Assembly (NCBI RefSeq): GCF_030445035.2
Contig: NC_080680.1
Coordinates: 96,415,157 to 96,479,156 of the forward strand
Reading direction: 5' to 3'
From: Dasypus novemcinctus
Lineage: Eukaryota > Chordata > Mammalia > Cingulata > Dasypodidae
DNA length: 64,000 nt
The first letter of the stretch is position 1, and every line of letters begins with the position of its first letter. Positions 32,908 to 43,080 of the stretch are shown here, piece after piece. Below the pieces are notes generated by a model. The model was not told the origin of the DNA. It worked only from the letters and a program-made list of their open reading frames with translations, and did not search any database. Position numbers and translations under genes: made by a program.

Positions 32908-35900
32908 TGTGGACAATGCCTATTAAACGTCACCAAAAACCTTCATTGGAGCTCAAAATAAATGGACAATGGCTTGATGGACTTTTAGATTCTGGTGCTG
33001 AAATCTCTTGTATTCCCTTCGAGATCGCTGCGTTCAATCACTGGCCCCTCGAGACTGGTCGTCAAGTCATAGGTGCCACGGGAGCCGCTACCTCCTGGAG
33101 AACATCTCAGCCCCTGCATTGGAGCGACCGAGAGGGACACGAAGGCCGAATTTGCCCGCTCATACTCTCTTCAGTCCAGACCATCCTGTGGGGGAGAGAT
33201 GTCCTCAGCCAACTAAAAGCTCGAATCACCACAGAAGCCTTCTTAGCTGCGCTGCCCCCCCCCCTTATAGGGGCCACTGCTCTCATCTCGAGACCTGACC
33301 CTATCCCTCTGGAATGGGACACAGAGGAGCCCATCTGGGTCGAGCAGTGGCCCTTGCCAGCTCACAAGCTACAAGCTCTCTCTGCCCTTGTCGAAGAGCA
33401 ATTGCAAGCAGGGCATATTGAGCCGTCCACCAGTCCCTACAATTCGCCAATCTTCGTCATTAACAAGAAAAACACAGGCAAGTTCCGCCTTCTCCATGAC
33501 CTCCGAGAAATCAATAAGCATATTAAGCCAATGGGATCACCTCAGCCAGGATGCCCACATCCCACCCCAGTCCCCCAGCATTTTCACGCGGCAACCATCG
33601 ACATCAAAGACTGCTTTTTCTCTATTTCTCTTCACCCGCAAGACTGTCCGCGATTTGCGTTTACGGTCCCACGCACTAACAACCAGGGCGCAGCGCTTCG
33701 ATTCCAATGGCGGGTACTGCCACAGGGTATGCGAAACAGCCCAGCCATATGTCAGCTCTATGTCAACCATGCCATTGAGCCACTATGCTCTAAATTCCCT
33801 CCAGAGCAGACATACATCCTCCACTATATGGATGACCTTCTCTTAGCTGCGAGCTCCAGTGCGCTCCTCAATGACTTACTCTCTGCAATGATGACAAACC
33901 TTTCAAGCCTCGGACTTACCGTGCAATCAGACAAAATAAACCTCCAACCTCCTTTTCAATTTCTAGGCTTTCATTTTCATCACTTCATTCAGCCCTCAAG
34001 CCCACAAATTCATGTCTCTCACAAAATGACGCTGACTGAACTCCAACAACTTTGTGGACAAATCAATTGGCTTCGCTCGGCGCTACCCATCACAACCGCG
34101 CAAATGCAACCCCTCTTCGAGCTCTTGCAAACCAAAGACAGCCCACCAACGTCAGCCACCCGCAGCATCACCATCACTCCTGCTGCTCGAGAAGTCGTCC
34201 AGCAAGTTAGTGCCGCTCTGCAGCAGTGCCGCCTGGAGCGGTTCTCCCCTAACCTTCCAATTTTGGCTTTAGTCCTGCCAACGCCAATCACTCCCACAGG
34301 TCTCTTATGGCAAGATGGCCCTCTTCTTTTCCTGCATACATCAAAAAGCAGACTCCCAAAAATCTGCCCCTTTACCAGAGCCTGGATCGCGTTGGCCACT
34401 GACTTGGTACTTCTCTCCATACAAACGTATGGCATCCCGCCACACACCATTGTTTGGCCTTTAGATGCAAAGGAAGCTACCTCCCTCATCATGAACAATG
34501 CCCAAATGCAAAGCCTGGTAGAGCTCTTTCATGGCTCCTTTGACAACCATTATCCTCATCACCGATTGCTGCAGGGAATGTCTCAATTGGTGTTTTCTAA
34601 CCCGTTCCGTCCATTGCCCACGCGGAACCCAATCCCCTCAGCCGTCACTGCCTTCACAGACGCCTCAAAAACGGCATTTGCAGCCATCATATACACTCCT
34701 AAAAATCCTAAGCCCCGGCAACTGCTGTTCGCAAATGACTTTTCTGTTCAAGTAGGCGAACTTCTAGCTGTCACTGCAGTCCTCAATCTCCACCCAGACC
34801 GGCCCCTTAACATTTTTACTGACAGTCTATACACACTTCAGGTTTGCCGCAGCCTGCCACTCGCCACCTTTTTACCAGGCGATTCAAACATTGATCGAGC
34901 ACTTGCCTTCGTGCAACGCCTGCTCGAGGAGAGACAACAGCCATGGTACATCACTCATTTGAGGAGTCACTCTAACCTCCCAGGGCCCCTAGCTCACGGC
35001 AACGACCTTGCTGACGCAGCTGTGTCGAGCCACAAAGTCTTTCCATTAGCCTCCAAGAACTACGATACATGTGAAGATCAGCTTGGAAACTCCATCAATA
35101 GAGCTAAGTTACTGCACTCTCGGTTTCATTATTCTGCATGGACTATTCACAAACTTTATCCAGATCTGCCCATCGAAACCTGTAAACATCTGGTGCGCTC
35201 GTGTCTCGTTTGCACGCCTCTTCTCCCCCTGGGGCCCCTACAACCTCAAGGCGTTAACCCTCGTGGCCTCCGACCTAACTCGAGGTGGCAATTAGATGTC
35301 ACTCATGTCCACGCCTTCGGACGCCTCAAATACCTTCACGTGGCCATTGACACCTTTTCACATCTGTGCTATGCAGTCCCCCTCGCAGGAGAAAGCGCCA
35401 AACATTGCATCAAGGCGCTCCGCCAAGCCATTCTGCTTATGGGAGTCCCATGGGACCTCAAAACAGATAACGGGCCAGCGTACCGCAGTGCTTCCTTTGC
35501 CTGCTTCGTGCAAATGTATCACATCACACATCACTTCGGCATTCCATACAACCCACAAGGACAAGGAATCGTCGAACGCACTCACCAACAGCTCAAGCTG
35601 CTCATTCAAAAAGAGAGAGCCTCTTCTCCCCACAAAGCTCCAGCAGATGTTGTGACTGCTTGTCTCATTCACCACAATCTCTTAACTTTCGACAGTCAAG
35701 GACTCTCTCCCACACATAAGCATTGGGGACCTATGTGGCCACCTTCTCAAGTTCCTCTAGTCTACTGGAAAGATCCAGCCACTAACCGCTGGCAAGATCC
35801 GGCCCCCCTGCTAGCACAAGGAAGAGGCTTCACCTGTATCTTCCCAGAGACAGAGCAACAGCCTATTTGGGTCCCAGGACGAAACATCCGACCTGCGACG

Positions 35901-35969
35901 CAACCGCATAACCCAGATGACATCCCACGTCCATTTACACCAGAAAACAATGCTAATGACAGCAATTGA
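32685..35969 (+). CDS. pol: Protease-reverse transcriptase-integrase (pro-pol), intact, made by -1 frameshift
   Basis: The open frame is 1094 codons from its first ATG, but translation should enter from gag at 32838, so the first ~50 codons are probably not used. The aspartic protease has DSGA at residues 102-105. Reverse transcriptase has LPQGM and YMDD (residues 381-384). The RNase H Asp is in FTDASK (659). Integrase has an HHCC zinc motif (HSRFH...CLVC) and the D-D-E triad at 871, 928 and 964. Protease and polymerase share one frame, so only one frameshift is needed; no dUTPase is seen, unlike typical betaretroviruses with gag, pro and pol in three frames. No stop interrupts the frame. Confidence 0.93.
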   Translation: MPQPPGPTAANGPAYSATAMPCSYRPTALHPLPALQKRVPLGPRLSCSKTAFKRATGQASAPPRRGPPESSKTIMWTMPIKRHQKPSLELKINGQWLDGLLDSGAEISCIPFEIAAFNHWPLETGRQVIGATGAATSWRTSQPLHWSDREGHEGRICPLILSSVQTILWGRDVLSQLKARITTEAFLAALPPPLIGATALISRPDPIPLEWDTEEPIWVEQWPLPAHKLQALSALVEEQLQAGHIEPSTSPYNSPIFVINKKNTGKFRLLHDLREINKHIKPMGSPQPGCPHPTPVPQHFHAATIDIKDCFFSISLHPQDCPRFAFTVPRTNNQGAALRFQWRVLPQGMRNSPAICQLYVNHAIEPLCSKFPPEQTYILHYMDDLLLAASSSALLNDLLSAMMTNLSSLGLTVQSDKINLQPPFQFLGFHFHHFIQPSSPQIHVSHKMTLTELQQLCGQINWLRSALPITTAQMQPLFELLQTKDSPPTSATRSITITPAAREVVQQVSAALQQCRLERFSPNLPILALVLPTPITPTGLLWQDGPLLFLHTSKSRLPKICPFTRAWIALATDLVLLSIQTYGIPPHTIVWPLDAKEATSLIMNNAQMQSLVELFHGSFDNHYPHHRLLQGMSQLVFSNPFRPLPTRNPIPSAVTAFTDASKTAFAAIIYTPKNPKPRQLLFANDFSVQVGELLAVTAVLNLHPDRPLNIFTDSLYTLQVCRSLPLATFLPGDSNIDRALAFVQRLLEERQQPWYITHLRSHSNLPGPLAHGNDLADAAVSSHKVFPLASKNYDTCEDQLGNSINRAKLLHSRFHYSAWTIHKLYPDLPIETCKHLVRSCLVCTPLLPLGPLQPQGVNPRGLRPNSRWQLDVTHVHAFGRLKYLHVAIDTFSHLCYAVPLAGESAKHCIKALRQAILLMGVPWDLKTDNGPAYRSASFACFVQMYHITHHFGIPYNPQGQGIVERTHQQLKLLIQKERASSPHKAPADVVTACLIHHNLLTFDSQGLSPTHKHWGPMWPPSQVPLVYWKDPATNRWQDPAPLLAQGRGFTCIFPETEQQPIWVPGRNIRPATQPHNPDDIPRPFTPENNANDSN
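32838..32883 (+). promoter_or_regulatory. -1 ribosomal frameshift signal, gag/pro-pol
   Basis: T-TTA-AAC (32838-32844) is in the gag frame as X-XXY-YYZ. Seven bases downstream a stem GGGGC (32852-32856) pairs with GCCCC (32865-32869). The loop GGCCTC (32858-32863) can pair with GAGGCC (32878-32883), forming an H-type pseudoknot. The -1 frame after the slip is the pro-pol frame. Confidence 0.85.
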
Positions 35970-36065
35970 GACTCTTTTACACCAGAAAACAATGCTAATG
36001 ACAGCAATTGAGACTCTTTTACACCAGAAAACAAATGCTAATGACAGCAATTGAGATTCTTTTAC
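35935..36065 (+). repeat. 42-bp tandem repeat across the end of pol
   Basis: Three copies of a unit holding 'ttttacaccagaaaacaatg' lie head to tail; the third has one extra A. The first copy supplies the last codons of pol. It looks like a slippage or short duplication event. Confidence 0.88.
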
Positions 36066-36261
36066 CCATACTGACCCCAAAATTCCACTAAATGATGAGC
36101 ACACCATGCCCTCCGTAGAGAGATCATTGACTGCAGAAGCCCAGATGCTGCCCTGTTCACTCAAGTTTAACACTAGCCAGCCCCCTCCTAAAGTGTTTCT
36201 GTTTAAACAAATGCTCTCTCCAAGTGCCTTTCTACTGATTGCCCCGCCCTGTGAGGGCTCT

Positions 36262-36287
36262 CTTTTTTCTTCCTTTTGTCGTTGCAG
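36262..36287 (+). promoter_or_regulatory. Candidate env splice acceptor
   Basis: A pyrimidine tract 'tcttttttcttccttttgtc' is followed by GTTGCAG/G, with the cut after 36287. It decides the env start: the ATG at 36239 would be removed, leaving 36308 as the first ATG of the spliced message. Confidence 0.7.
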
Positions 36288-36307
36288 GTTTTCTTCAAAA
36301 GATCGCT

Positions 36308-38432
36308 ATGCGCCCCCAGGCAAACACATCTGAGTCTACCTCTCCTGTGCCGTCACCTGTGGAAGCCACACCAGCTCTCTCTCGCCGCGAACGTCGTCGG
36401 CATCGCTTCCTTGCCCGCCGCCTAAGCCGCCTTTCCCTTGAAGATGATGACCCCATCGAACGCCAAGTTCTCCAGCTCCTCCGACGAGCCCGCTCTGCCC
36501 ACACCCACGCCCCCTATTCCCCCACTCTCCCTCATCTCATTCATCTCCTTATCCTCATGCTGTCGCTAGCCTCCTCTGCTCAGGGCTCCTCTTCCCATCA
36601 GCAGTTCAACTGGACCCTCCAAACATTCCCAGAAAAACCTGTTCTCGCTTACAATGTTACTAGCATAGCTCCCTCCTTCTTCACACACATTTGCCCTCTT
36701 GCTGGAATTTTCTTCCGTCCTGAATGCCGAATAGAAAACACCAGAAAAGCAAAAGTAGGCTTTCACCTTCCTTCATCCTGTCGAGGCGGAGATACAGCAT
36801 GCTTGCTTACCCGAAACAACCGCCTCCTTGGTCCTCAGTTCAACCCTGTATCCGGCTTTTACATCTGCCCTGCTAGTGCTCAAGGTTGCCATAACCCATC
36901 ACAATTCTTTTGCCCTTCCTGGGGATGTGAGACCATGGCCTATGGTTGGTCCAATGCCCCCAACAGAGACCCATATATTTCTCTCCGAGTCGTCAACAGC
37001 ACCCGCTGGGACTTCATCTGGCTGACTGTGAAAAACCCAAACGACGATACTTGGTTGGCCGCTCGCCCCTATGGACTCCAGTTATATATGAGCCACTACG
37101 ATCGCGGCGCTCTGTTTGAAATCCAAAAGCGCCCCGTCTCTACCCCACCCTCAGCCATTGGCCCCAATCAAATTCTTAACCCCCCCCCTCATCCACTGTC
37201 CGTTTTCCGTCCCCATCTACTCTTCCCGATGCCTCTTCCACCTTGGCTATTACCACACCCTCTGCAAGTCTTAACTCCCTCCCCGCTCCTCGCATGCAGC
37301 CACACCCCCTCCTCCCCTCTAGCCCCTACTTCAAACTCCTAAATGCCCTTCAATGCCTCCCACCCCAACCTCACCCGCTCCTGCTGGTTATGCCTTTCCC
37401 CTAGCCTCCCCCTTTACGATCCACTCGCAATCCCCTCACCACTTTTCTACTCCTCTACAGAAGATTCCCCTTCTTCCTGCAATTGGAATCAGTCCACCCA
37501 TGTCCCCGCTCACTCTCACACACATCTCTTCCAAAGGTCTATGCATACACCCCCGCTCTACCTACACTCCTAAGTTTGCCGTTTGCTCCAACTATACCTC
37601 CCCCGATGTTTCCGCCAAATACTTAGTCCCCCTAAACACTACCCAGTGGCTCTGCTCCTCTACTGGACTCACCCCATGCCTATCTGTCGCTACCCTCAAT
37701 ATGACCAACGAAACTTGTGTCCTCATTCTCCTTACGCCCCGAGTCATTTATCACACCTCAAGACATTTCTTTGAAGCCTTCGATCACACTCAAGAAGCCA
37801 TCTACCTCCACAAACGCGAACCTATCACTGCTGTACTCACTGTCACTTCCCTCCTGGCTGCAGCTGGGGCCGCTACTGGTGTCGCAGCCCTATCCACACA
37901 GGCCTCCGCCCTCCAAAACCTCAGACAAGCAGTTGACACTGACATTATCTACCTCAGAGATGCAGTCAAATATCTTAGAGACTCTCTCAATTCCCTTTCT
38001 GAAGTTGTTCTGCAAAACCGCTGAGGCCTCGACCTCCTCCTCCTTAAAGAAGGTGGCCTGTGTGCAGCTCTAGGAGAAGAAAGCTGCGTCTATGCCAACT
38101 ACACCGGCTTAGTAGACTCCAGCCTAAAAGAACTTGAAAAAGGCCTTAACCAATGCCGACTCGAGCGAGCCCAGGCTGCTAGCTCCTGGGGTCTCCTGCA
38201 GCCCCTCCTCCCCTACCTCTTGCCTTTAATAACCCCAGTCTTGCTCCTCGTCCTAGGTCTCACTGTTGGTCCCTGGGCCATTCGACGAATCATTCGTCTT
38301 GCCAAAGATCAAGCTAACAGCGTATTTTCTTCCTTTGTCCAAATCCATTACCAACGTCTCGCTACTGCTGATCCCACTACCCGCCTTCGCCCACATCCTC
38401 GCCCTTCTCCCCGCCATACATCCTGCCTGTAA
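36308..38432 (+). pseudogene. env: Env of the betaretroviral provirus, broken
   Basis: The gene encodes a surface/transmembrane glycoprotein. I start it after the splice acceptor. A long leader with an Arg-rich segment precedes a hydrophobic signal core near 36530-36590. The surface part has many Cys and N-glycosylation motifs and a CWLC motif at about 37383-37394. The transmembrane part (frame of 37353-38432) has a fusion-peptide-like stretch near 37830-37900, the region homologous to the gamma/D-type immunosuppressive domain, and a membrane anchor near 38215-38270. Lesions: Env-like residues change frame at least twice between 37150 and 37560, and an in-frame TGA lies at 38022-38024. The loop cysteine motif in the ectodomain reads C-X6-S-C, lacking one of the usual paired cysteines. 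Confidence 0.88.
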
Positions 38433-38746
38433 GGCTACCTGCTGTAAGACTCCCTGCCTCTGGCCGCCGGCACGGGTTTGCTTCCCTCGGGGTAAAGGGT
38501 CTGGGTGCACCCTCCGCCCCCCTTTATTGCTATTTCCGGGAAGTCTTCTCAGTTAAGTTAGCCACAGCGCGGGCCACCCCTATAAGCGTGCGCAACATCT
38601 TGCGTCTAACACCAGCACGCACCGACCCTAAGGGCTATGCATGCATCCTGATCAAATGCTATGTCATTTGCCCATAGCCGGTCAATTCTGCCCCCTTACC
38701 CTTCGCCCTCCCTAACCTATACTCTATTTTTTTTTACTTTCTTTTT
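38433..38746 (+). other. Non-coding stretch between env and the 3' LTR
   Basis: About 310 bp has no ORF of note. Type-D retroviruses carry an RNA-export element in this position; I see no clear direct repeat of that kind, so its role is open. Confidence 0.5.
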
Positions 38747-38764
38747 AAAAACAGAAGGAGCAAT
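38747..38764 (+). other. Polypurine tract before the 3' LTR
   Basis: AAAAACAGAAGGAG (38747-38760) followed by CAAT precedes the LTR start TGTTGC. This is where plus-strand DNA synthesis is primed. It is short and interrupted by one C. Confidence 0.7.
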
Positions 38765-39179
38765 TGTTGCTGCGTCCCTCCACCCCTTCCCCCAGCCTTT
38801 GTTATCTTCTTCTTCCAGCCGTTGCTATCCTTCCTGCCAGTCCCGCCCACGTTGCCAACATATAATCTGCCTCCTTCCTTAGCCACTGCTTACCTCATAG
38901 CTGCCTGCCCAGTTCCGCCCATCCACTATCACCCCGTAGCCAACCCACCCTAGCTCAAACCCCTCCCCTACCCTGCACTATAAAACCAAGTGTACTTCCT
39001 CAATAAAGCAGACCTGCGCATAGACCTCGTCTCCGTGGTTCATTTCACCGAACCGCGCGTCCCCCGAGCCTTGAGCCGCCCGCTGCAGCCCCGGTCAGGC
39101 CGTGGCGTAGGCCCGACCCCCGGCAGCGACCCGCCCGCGTGCCAGCGACCCACCCGCGGCATCGCAGCGGCGGCCAACA
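38765..39179 (+). repeat. 3' LTR of the betaretroviral provirus, 415 bp
   Basis: It is the same length as the 5' LTR with about nine substitutions: one in the first ten bases, one in 'acgttgccaac', and the rest in the CpG-rich U5. TATA is at 38979 and AATAAA at 39002. Confidence 0.93.
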
Positions 39180-39185
39180 CCTTCA
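39180..39185. repeat. 6-bp target-site duplication of the provirus, right
   Basis: CCTTCA matches 30301-30306. Confidence 0.85.
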
Positions 39186-39604
39186 CAACTACCCAGTTTT
39201 CCATCTAATAAATTAGTTCTTGGAGCCTCAGGCTCTCTTGGTTAAATCTCCACACCACCTTTCCCTGTGGCTGGATTCTCACTGCCTGCTGCCAAACTTC
39301 TCTTTATTTCTCTTAATCAAATAAATCAAAAAAGCACGTACATTATTCCAGGTGAAAGAGCAGTACAGTACACCAACTTGTTTTTTTTTTTTTAATGTGG
39401 GTCAATTTCTCTCAATGAAAGCTAGGTTACATAGTTAGTAAACAAGTTTAGGAAATAGATTCTTGTAGTTGAGGGTGCAGGAGCTACAACTAAATTGCTT
39501 GTTGTGACTTCTGGCTCCATAATCTATCAACTCCACGATCTAGAGAAATTAATTAGCTTCTCTATTTCTCGGTTTTCTTCTTGTAAAATTGTGGCAAACA
39601 ATAA
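39186..39604. other. No recognised feature
   Basis: AT-rich DNA with a short poly(T) at about 39380. No ORF or repeat was recognised. Confidence 0.5.
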
Positions 39605-40113
39605 CACTTAACTGGAACTGGTTGTTCCAGGTTCTCATTCACATTGTAAGAAAGAACTCAGAGATGAACCACAGTTATAAGAAAGTTGGAGAGAGTTTAA
39701 TAGGAGAAGTACACACTCAAGACATGAGTACAGATATGCTCAAAGAAGACATGCACACACTCTCTAGGATTTTCTGGGTTTTTTTACTATCATAGGATAT
39801 TAGGGCCTGCACTGATTGTTGTGCTTAAGACAAAGCAGGGAAACTCAGTGGGCAGTTTGGTTTTTAGAGGTTGTTGTCCAGTGGTAATTGGTCTCTGGTC
39901 ACAGTCCACAAGCCCTGTTGGTATTTACTGTGGAGGTGTTTATGAACACAGGTGAACACAGATGAGTGGTGGAGGTCCTTCCTGTTTTTCCCTCTTTCTG
40001 CTGTGTGAAAATTTTGCAAGTAGCATTCAAATAAGGATGTTTATTTTCTAAGAATTGGTGCTCAGGGTTTTCTGCTTCCCTTTCTTAGGTTCCTATTCTA
40101 TTCTGCCTCAACA
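39605..40113 (-). repeat. LTR of an old ERV1-type provirus, 3' LTR
   Basis: It aligns by eye along its length with 46742-47273 (for example 'ttccaggttctca.tcacattgtaagaaagaa' and 'gttgttgtccagtgg'). On the minus strand it starts TGTTGAGGCAG at 40113, preceded by a purine tract (reverse of 40114-40130, GGATGGGGTAA). Its divergence from the partner LTR is large, indicating an old insertion. Confidence 0.75.
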
Positions 40114-40419
40114 TTACCCCATCCTCTAAGAAAGTTGTACACCCTTAATCTTAAGGGAAGAGCTGAAGGGTGAGGATCATTCTTCAGCATCTGCTTTCTG
40201 CATATTAGGGATTTTAGTTCCTGTCTGACAGGGTGTAAAACTCTCTTTCTACACTATTTGGGTGTGGAGGAGGAGTGTTCATTGCAATGGTCAGGACTGG
40301 GTGAAATCCATGCATTCCAATTTGTTTCAGAATGCATCAAACCTGGGAGAGATCAACTATGTTAGGTATTTAAAAATGCAGGGACCTTTAACATGTCCTG
40401 TATCAATCATCACAGGACC

Positions 40420-41515
40420 ATGCAGAACACTTCTATTGCCCCCCAGTTACTCCCTCTTCCATCTATTCTATTCCTCCCTCCCCACCCCTTAGGGCCCACA
40501 GTGACAACCAAGCTTGGCTGCTTGAAGGACAAATTTCATAGATAATTGCAACAATGCTGAGGGTTTGACACACTAGTCTGTCCTGCCCCATTGGAAGCTA
40601 CCCACGCTCTCAAGAGACACCATCCCCTCTATTTGAGATAGTGTCCTCCTGAGGGCTATGGAGAAACCCAGGTTTTACAGTCATGATAGATGGCTTTAGA
40701 GTTCAGTGCCTTGCCAGTGGGTCCTACTTTGGAACTTGTGCTCCTGAGTGTAATGGAGTTGGACTCAGAAGTGGTTGGTGCTGGGGTTGTTATATGCTCA
40801 GGAGACTTGAGTCTCTGGACTGTCCATGTGCCACCTAGGCCCTGAGCCTCATCAGAGTTGCAACACCTACTCTCTGGTTCATTGGACTTACCCAGGTAAT
40901 CTAACAGGGAGGTGAGGATGGTCAACCACCACACCAAGGAACTGAGAGAGTCTACAACTGCAAGCCGAAGAACCCCTTCCCTCAGCCAGGTGGAATTTAA
41001 GCCCCTCTTGATTTAGAGGTGGAGTGAATATCACTATCCCTGGGTCCTCAGGATGAGGAATAAAACATGGATTGGAGTGGATTTACTGGTGTTCTACAGA
41101 ATTATTGTGACTCTAGCAATGGAAGAAACCATATCATTGATGTAGAGACAGTGGCCATGGGAGTTGCTGAGGTCAGAAAGAGGGAAGAAAGGGTGTGATA
41201 TGGGGCATTTTTGGGACTTGGAGTTGTCCCGAATGATATTGCAGGGACAGATGCAGGACATTAAATATATTCCACCATAACCCATGGAATGGACTGGGAG
41301 AGTGTAAATTACAATGCAAACTATAATCCATGCTGTGTGGCAGTGGTCCAAAAGGTATTCACCAAATGCAATGAATGTGCCACACTAATGAAAAAGGTTA
41401 TTGATGTGGGAGGAGTGGGAGGATGGGTAGTGGAGGTATATGGGAACCTCTTATATTTTTTAATGTAACATTTTTTGTGATCTATGTATCTTTAAAAATA
41501 AATACATAAATAAGA
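40420..41515 (+). mobile_element. Old L1 3'UTR fragment with 5' inversion
   Basis: From 40420 to about 40650 the sequence is the reverse complement of an upstream part of the L1 3'UTR (equivalent to about 11590-11840 of C). From about 40655 to 41515 it is the sense-oriented later part (equivalent to about 13125-13960) ending in 'aaaaataaataca'. Inverted 5' segment plus sense 3' segment with loss between them is the pattern of twin priming. It sits inside the old ERV1 provirus. Confidence 0.75.
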
Positions 41516-41640
41516 GGAAACAAGCTAATATGCCAAGCAAAAAAAGAAAAAATGCAGGGGCATATTAGGAGTATTAGGAAGATGGTTGTTAGGGGGCCCA
41601 CCGGGGGAATAAGGCAAGTGAGGTTGGAAAATAAGAAGAA
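41516..41640. other. Junction DNA between L1 fragment and ERV remnant
   Basis: Short A-rich and GC-mixed sequence, not assigned. Confidence 0.35.
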
Positions 41641-42340
41641 GAATTGTCCATTGTTGTCAACAGCTTTATTTAGCCTATTTGCTCTTTCTCTAAGGTCTTT
41701 AATATTGGTTTCTCCTTCAATTGGTTTCTCCTTCTATATTGGTTAATATAGAAACAACATTCTTTTCACAGGAACAAAGAGGTCCCTTCCATTTTGGCTC
41801 TAATTGGGATTGAGGCCTGTTCTCCTGTCAGGTTTTGTTCAAATCCTGGTCTCCAGGTTTAACATCAAGTAAAGGTAACTCAGGTTGGGGCTAGGGAGGT
41901 TTTTGTTCCTGAGCTCCCAGATCATTTGTTGTTTTTCTTAGGTTGATAAAATATTTGGTGAGTTTCTGGGTTTCTTGATCTAGCAACAGGTCCTAGGTAA
42001 GGAAAGGTCACCCATAGATCTTTTCAAAGGGGCTAAGCTGAAGTGGTTCTTTTGGAGCTATGCATAGCCTCAGCAAAGCAGCAGGTATCTTGGTGACCCA
42101 AGGTGATATGGTTTCCTGAAAAAGTTTAGCCAGAATTTGTTTCAGGGCTCAGTTAGTTCTTTCTACATTCCCTGAGCATTGGGGTCTCCAGGAGCCACGA
42201 AGATGGTATTTAATTATAAGGGCAGCTGACAAGCCTGGGGTTATTCTGTCAGTAAAGCCTGGCTTACTGTTCAGGCAGGTTTTATTGGCATGTTCCCTGA
42301 CAATAGAAGAGACATATTTAACAGATGCAGAGTAACTATA
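41640..42340 (-). pseudogene. Gammaretrovirus-like integrase remnant
   Basis: Minus-strand translation shows integrase blocks in the right order: a PQ.SG.VERTN block (about 42180), then PWVTKIPAALLR (about 42090) and a C-terminal W-K-G-P block (about 41800). Stops are frequent. The catalytic Glu region is recognisable within VERTN. This assigns the old provirus to the ERV1 (gamma-like) class. Confidence 0.7.
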
Positions 42341-42439
42341 GGAGTTTATGGGTTCTGAAAGTTACAACCTAGAAGGGCAGCTATGATTTATAGTCATTAG
42401 CCTATTACTTCAATTAGTCAAGCATAAGGAAAAGATATT

Positions 42440-43080
42440 CCAAGAAAGACCAGAGCCACTGGAGGCCAGCCCATATCCACAAACCCAACAGTCCATTTGG
42501 TTGTGTGCAGCTGCCATGGATAACAGGAATACATTAGATGAGCTCATATGAAGCAAGAAGTTTAGTCTAAGGATGTAAACCTAAGTGTTTAGTGGGTACC
42601 CAGAGAAGGAAATCTTCTCCCGTAAGAAAAAATGGCTATTGAAGTTTCCATAAGTCCTAAAACATTGGTTGCCAATGGGTGAGCTCCAGATTGTAGTACC
42701 ATACATGTTTTCTCTCCAAGGAAGCAGGCCTTAATGCCAGTTGTATTCATTTAGGTTCTACTCACATTATGCTGGCAATTATTTCTCCACTTGGTATATC
42801 CTTCAGACAGATAGCATACTGCAGAGGCTCCAGTGTTCCACAAGCTTGGTGCATAGCACTTTCTGGCACTGAAACAGATTGGGTCTGGAGGCAATATGGA
42901 CCATTGCCAACGGCAGAGTTGCAGGAATCTGAAGCAGCAATGCATTTCCATCTACATGAAGAGCATGACCAGATGTGGCAGATACTTTTATTTTTTAGGG
43001 TTTGTATGGTGACCTATCTAGCCAACAACTCAAATGGAGAGACACCACGCAGAGTACCGGGGCCTAGTTTAAATGCATAA
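42440..43080 (-). pseudogene. Possible Env-like remnant, order unexpected
   Basis: Minus-strand translation near 42500 gives a CWVC motif in a Cys-rich context, and 42750-42950 is moderately Cys-rich. These resemble surface-glycoprotein sequence, but they lie on the 5' side of the integrase remnant, whereas env should follow pol. Either the provirus is rearranged or the resemblance is by chance. Confidence 0.3.

Larger units (their letters stand above)
30307..39179 (+). mobile_element. Betaretrovirus-like endogenous provirus (ERV2), nearly complete
   Basis: The 8.87-kb provirus has the layout LTR, primer site, splice donor, gag, pro-pol, splice acceptor, env, polypurine tract, LTR, with a 6-bp TSD. 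Gag and pro-pol are open over their full length; env is broken. The LTRs differ at about nine of 415 positions (about 2%), so insertion is recent in evolutionary terms; at an assumed neutral rate of 2.2e-9 per site per year this is roughly 5 million years, a crude figure. The beta-type core with a gamma/D-type env recalls the simian type-D group. Confidence 0.93.

Noticed and set aside
36239-36307. Upstream ATG of env
   Set aside because: It lies before the candidate splice acceptor and would be removed from the spliced message, so 36308 was preferred.
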